Shown: positions 62,194 to 63,486 of the stretch, piece by piece | Numbering within the stretch: the first letter of the stretch is position 1 | How the letters are laid out: each line of letters opens with the position of its first letter | Assembly (NCBI GenBank): GCA_903935175.1 | Contig: CAIZQQ010000223.1 | Location: 1 to 63,486, forward strand | Direction of reading: 5' to 3' | Source of the DNA: an uncultured Micrococcales bacterium | GTDB lineage: Bacteria > Actinomycetota > Actinomycetes > Actinomycetales > Microbacteriaceae | Length of the DNA stretch: 63,486 nucleotides | The notes under the pieces: model-generated | What the model saw: only the letters and a program-made list of their open reading frames with translations | What the model was told of the DNA's origin: nothing | Database searches by the model: none | Made by a program: the position numbers and the translations under genes

Positions 62194-63486
62194 ATGAGTC
62201 AAAACAGTCCCTTGATTCCCGATGAGGAAGCAACCGCTCAGCCAGCCAATCAGGGTGAGGCGGTCATCGATCGTATTCTGCGGCGCGGTGCTCGGGCGGC
62301 GGCTCTGGGAGCAGATGCAGACCACGGCCACAGCGACACCGATGGCGATCAGTTCGACCTCGAAGACCGTTCGGCCCTCCGCCGTGTATCCGGTTTGTCA
62401 ACCGAACTCCAAGACATCACCGAAGTCGAATACCGCCAACTCCGCCTAGAAAAGGTGCTGCTGATTGGTCTATGGGGTGAGCAAACCCTCCAGGATGCTG
62501 AAAACTCGTTGCGCGAACTCGCCGCCCTTGCCGAAACCGCCGGCTCTGAGGTTCTCGATGGTCTGTTGCAGCGTCGAGCACACCCAGACCCAGCCACCTA
62601 CCTAGGTAAAGGCAAGACCCAGGAATTGCGCCAAATGGTCATCGCCACTGGTGCCGACACCGTTATCGCCGACACCGAACTAGCACCATCGCAAAGACGA
62701 GCCCTAGAAGATGTGGTCAAGGTAAAGGTCATCGACCGAACCGCAGTGATTCTCGACATTTTCGCCCAGCACGCCAAGAGCCGTGAGGGTAAGGCCCAGG
62801 TAGAGCTAGCCCAGCTCGAATACCTATTGCCTCGACTTCGCGGTTGGGGTGAGTCGATGTCACGTCAAGCCGGTGGTCAGGCTGCCGGTGGTGTTGGTAT
62901 GGGTTCGCGTGGTCCGGGTGAAACCAAGATTGAGCTCGATCGCCGCCGCATCAACACGCGTATGGCTAAGTTGCGCAAGCAGATCATCGCCATGAAGCCG
63001 GCTCGCGAAACCAAACGCGCCAACCGCAAGAAAAACTCGGTTCCGTCGGTGGCAATCGCGGGCTACACCAACGCGGGCAAATCCTCCCTGCTAAACCGCA
63101 TGACCTCGGCCGGCGTTTTGGTAGAGAATGCTCTGTTTGCCACGCTTGACCCCACGGTGCGCAAAACTCAAACTCCTGACGGACGCGAATACACACTGGC
63201 CGACACCGTGGGCTTTGTGAGAAACCTGCCGCACCAGTTGGTTGAGGCGTTTCGGTCAACACTCGAAGAAATCGGCGACTCAGACCTGATCGTGCACGTG
63301 GTTGATGCATCGCACCCAGACCCGGCAAGTCAGATAGCCACGGTGCGCGATGTGATTGGCGAAGTCGGGGCCAGCGACATCCCAGAGTTGATCGTTTTCA
63401 ACAAGATCGATCTAGCCGACGAAACGATGCGTTTGGCGCTGCGCGGGCTCGAGCCAACCAGCATTTTCGTTTCGGCTCGTTCTGGC
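62194..63486 (+). CDS. hflX: GTPase HflX (3'-truncated by window end)
   Basis: GYTNAGKSSLLNRM, GGVGMGSRGPGETKIELDRRRI, DTVGFVRNLPHQLVEAF, NKIDL; no stop before window end. Confidence 0.95.
   Translation, partial: MSQNSPLIPDEEATAQPANQGEAVIDRILRRGARAAALGADADHGHSDTDGDQFDLEDRSALRRVSGLSTELQDITEVEYRQLRLEKVLLIGLWGEQTLQDAENSLRELAALAETAGSEVLDGLLQRRAHPDPATYLGKGKTQELRQMVIATGADTVIADTELAPSQRRALEDVVKVKVIDRTAVILDIFAQHAKSREGKAQVELAQLEYLLPRLRGWGESMSRQAGGQAAGGVGMGSRGPGETKIELDRRRINTRMAKLRKQIIAMKPARETKRANRKKNSVPSVAIAGYTNAGKSSLLNRMTSAGVLVENALFATLDPTVRKTQTPDGREYTLADTVGFVRNLPHQLVEAFRSTLEEIGDSDLIVHVVDASHPDPASQIATVRDVIGEVGASDIPELIVFNKIDLADETMRLALRGLEPTSIFVSARSG

Overview
The window is a gene-dense chromosomal segment (about 65 CDS) from an actinobacterium with a compact genome, probably Microbacteriaceae, perhaps the freshwater 'Luna' type. 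The taxonomy is inferred from gene content and order only. Most of it is conserved core: prfA-prmC-tsaC-wecA-atp operon; dxr-rseP-ispG-proS-nusA-ylxR-infB-rbfA-truB-ribF-rpsO-pnp; a M16 peptidase gene-dapB-thyX-dapA-rnj-ftsK-pgsA-cinA-clgR-recA-recX-miaB-miaA-dapF-hflX. Accessory content lies at about 11-28.6 kb: a cobalamin adenosyltransferase, yaaA, an ECF sigma factor with a membrane partner, an ogt/tag alkylation-repair pair, and a polyamine/GABA catabolism cluster (Lrp regulator, two further class-III aminotransferases, aldehyde dehydrogenase, Pot-type ABC transporter, gabT, ald) that contains an orphan single-domain FtsK/EccC-like membrane ATPase. I saw no phage, IS element, CRISPR array, rRNA or tRNA. 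The most notable signals are regulatory or architectural: (1) a recurring TANNNT-N6/7-start arrangement suggesting at least 14 leaderless genes; (2) two cases where the upstream gene's stop codon forms the first half of the next gene's -10 hexamer; (3) a 23-bp divergent promoter with overlapping -10 elements; (4) five of six convergent gene junctions with a gap of 6 bp or less, or overlapping; (5) a near-consensus LexA box at recA; (6) an O6-alkylguanine transferase with GCHRV in place of PCHRV; (7) no rimP at its usual place before nusA. No clearly new multi-gene system was identified. The orphan FtsK-like ATPase and the sigma/membrane-protein pair are the best candidates for new gene function.
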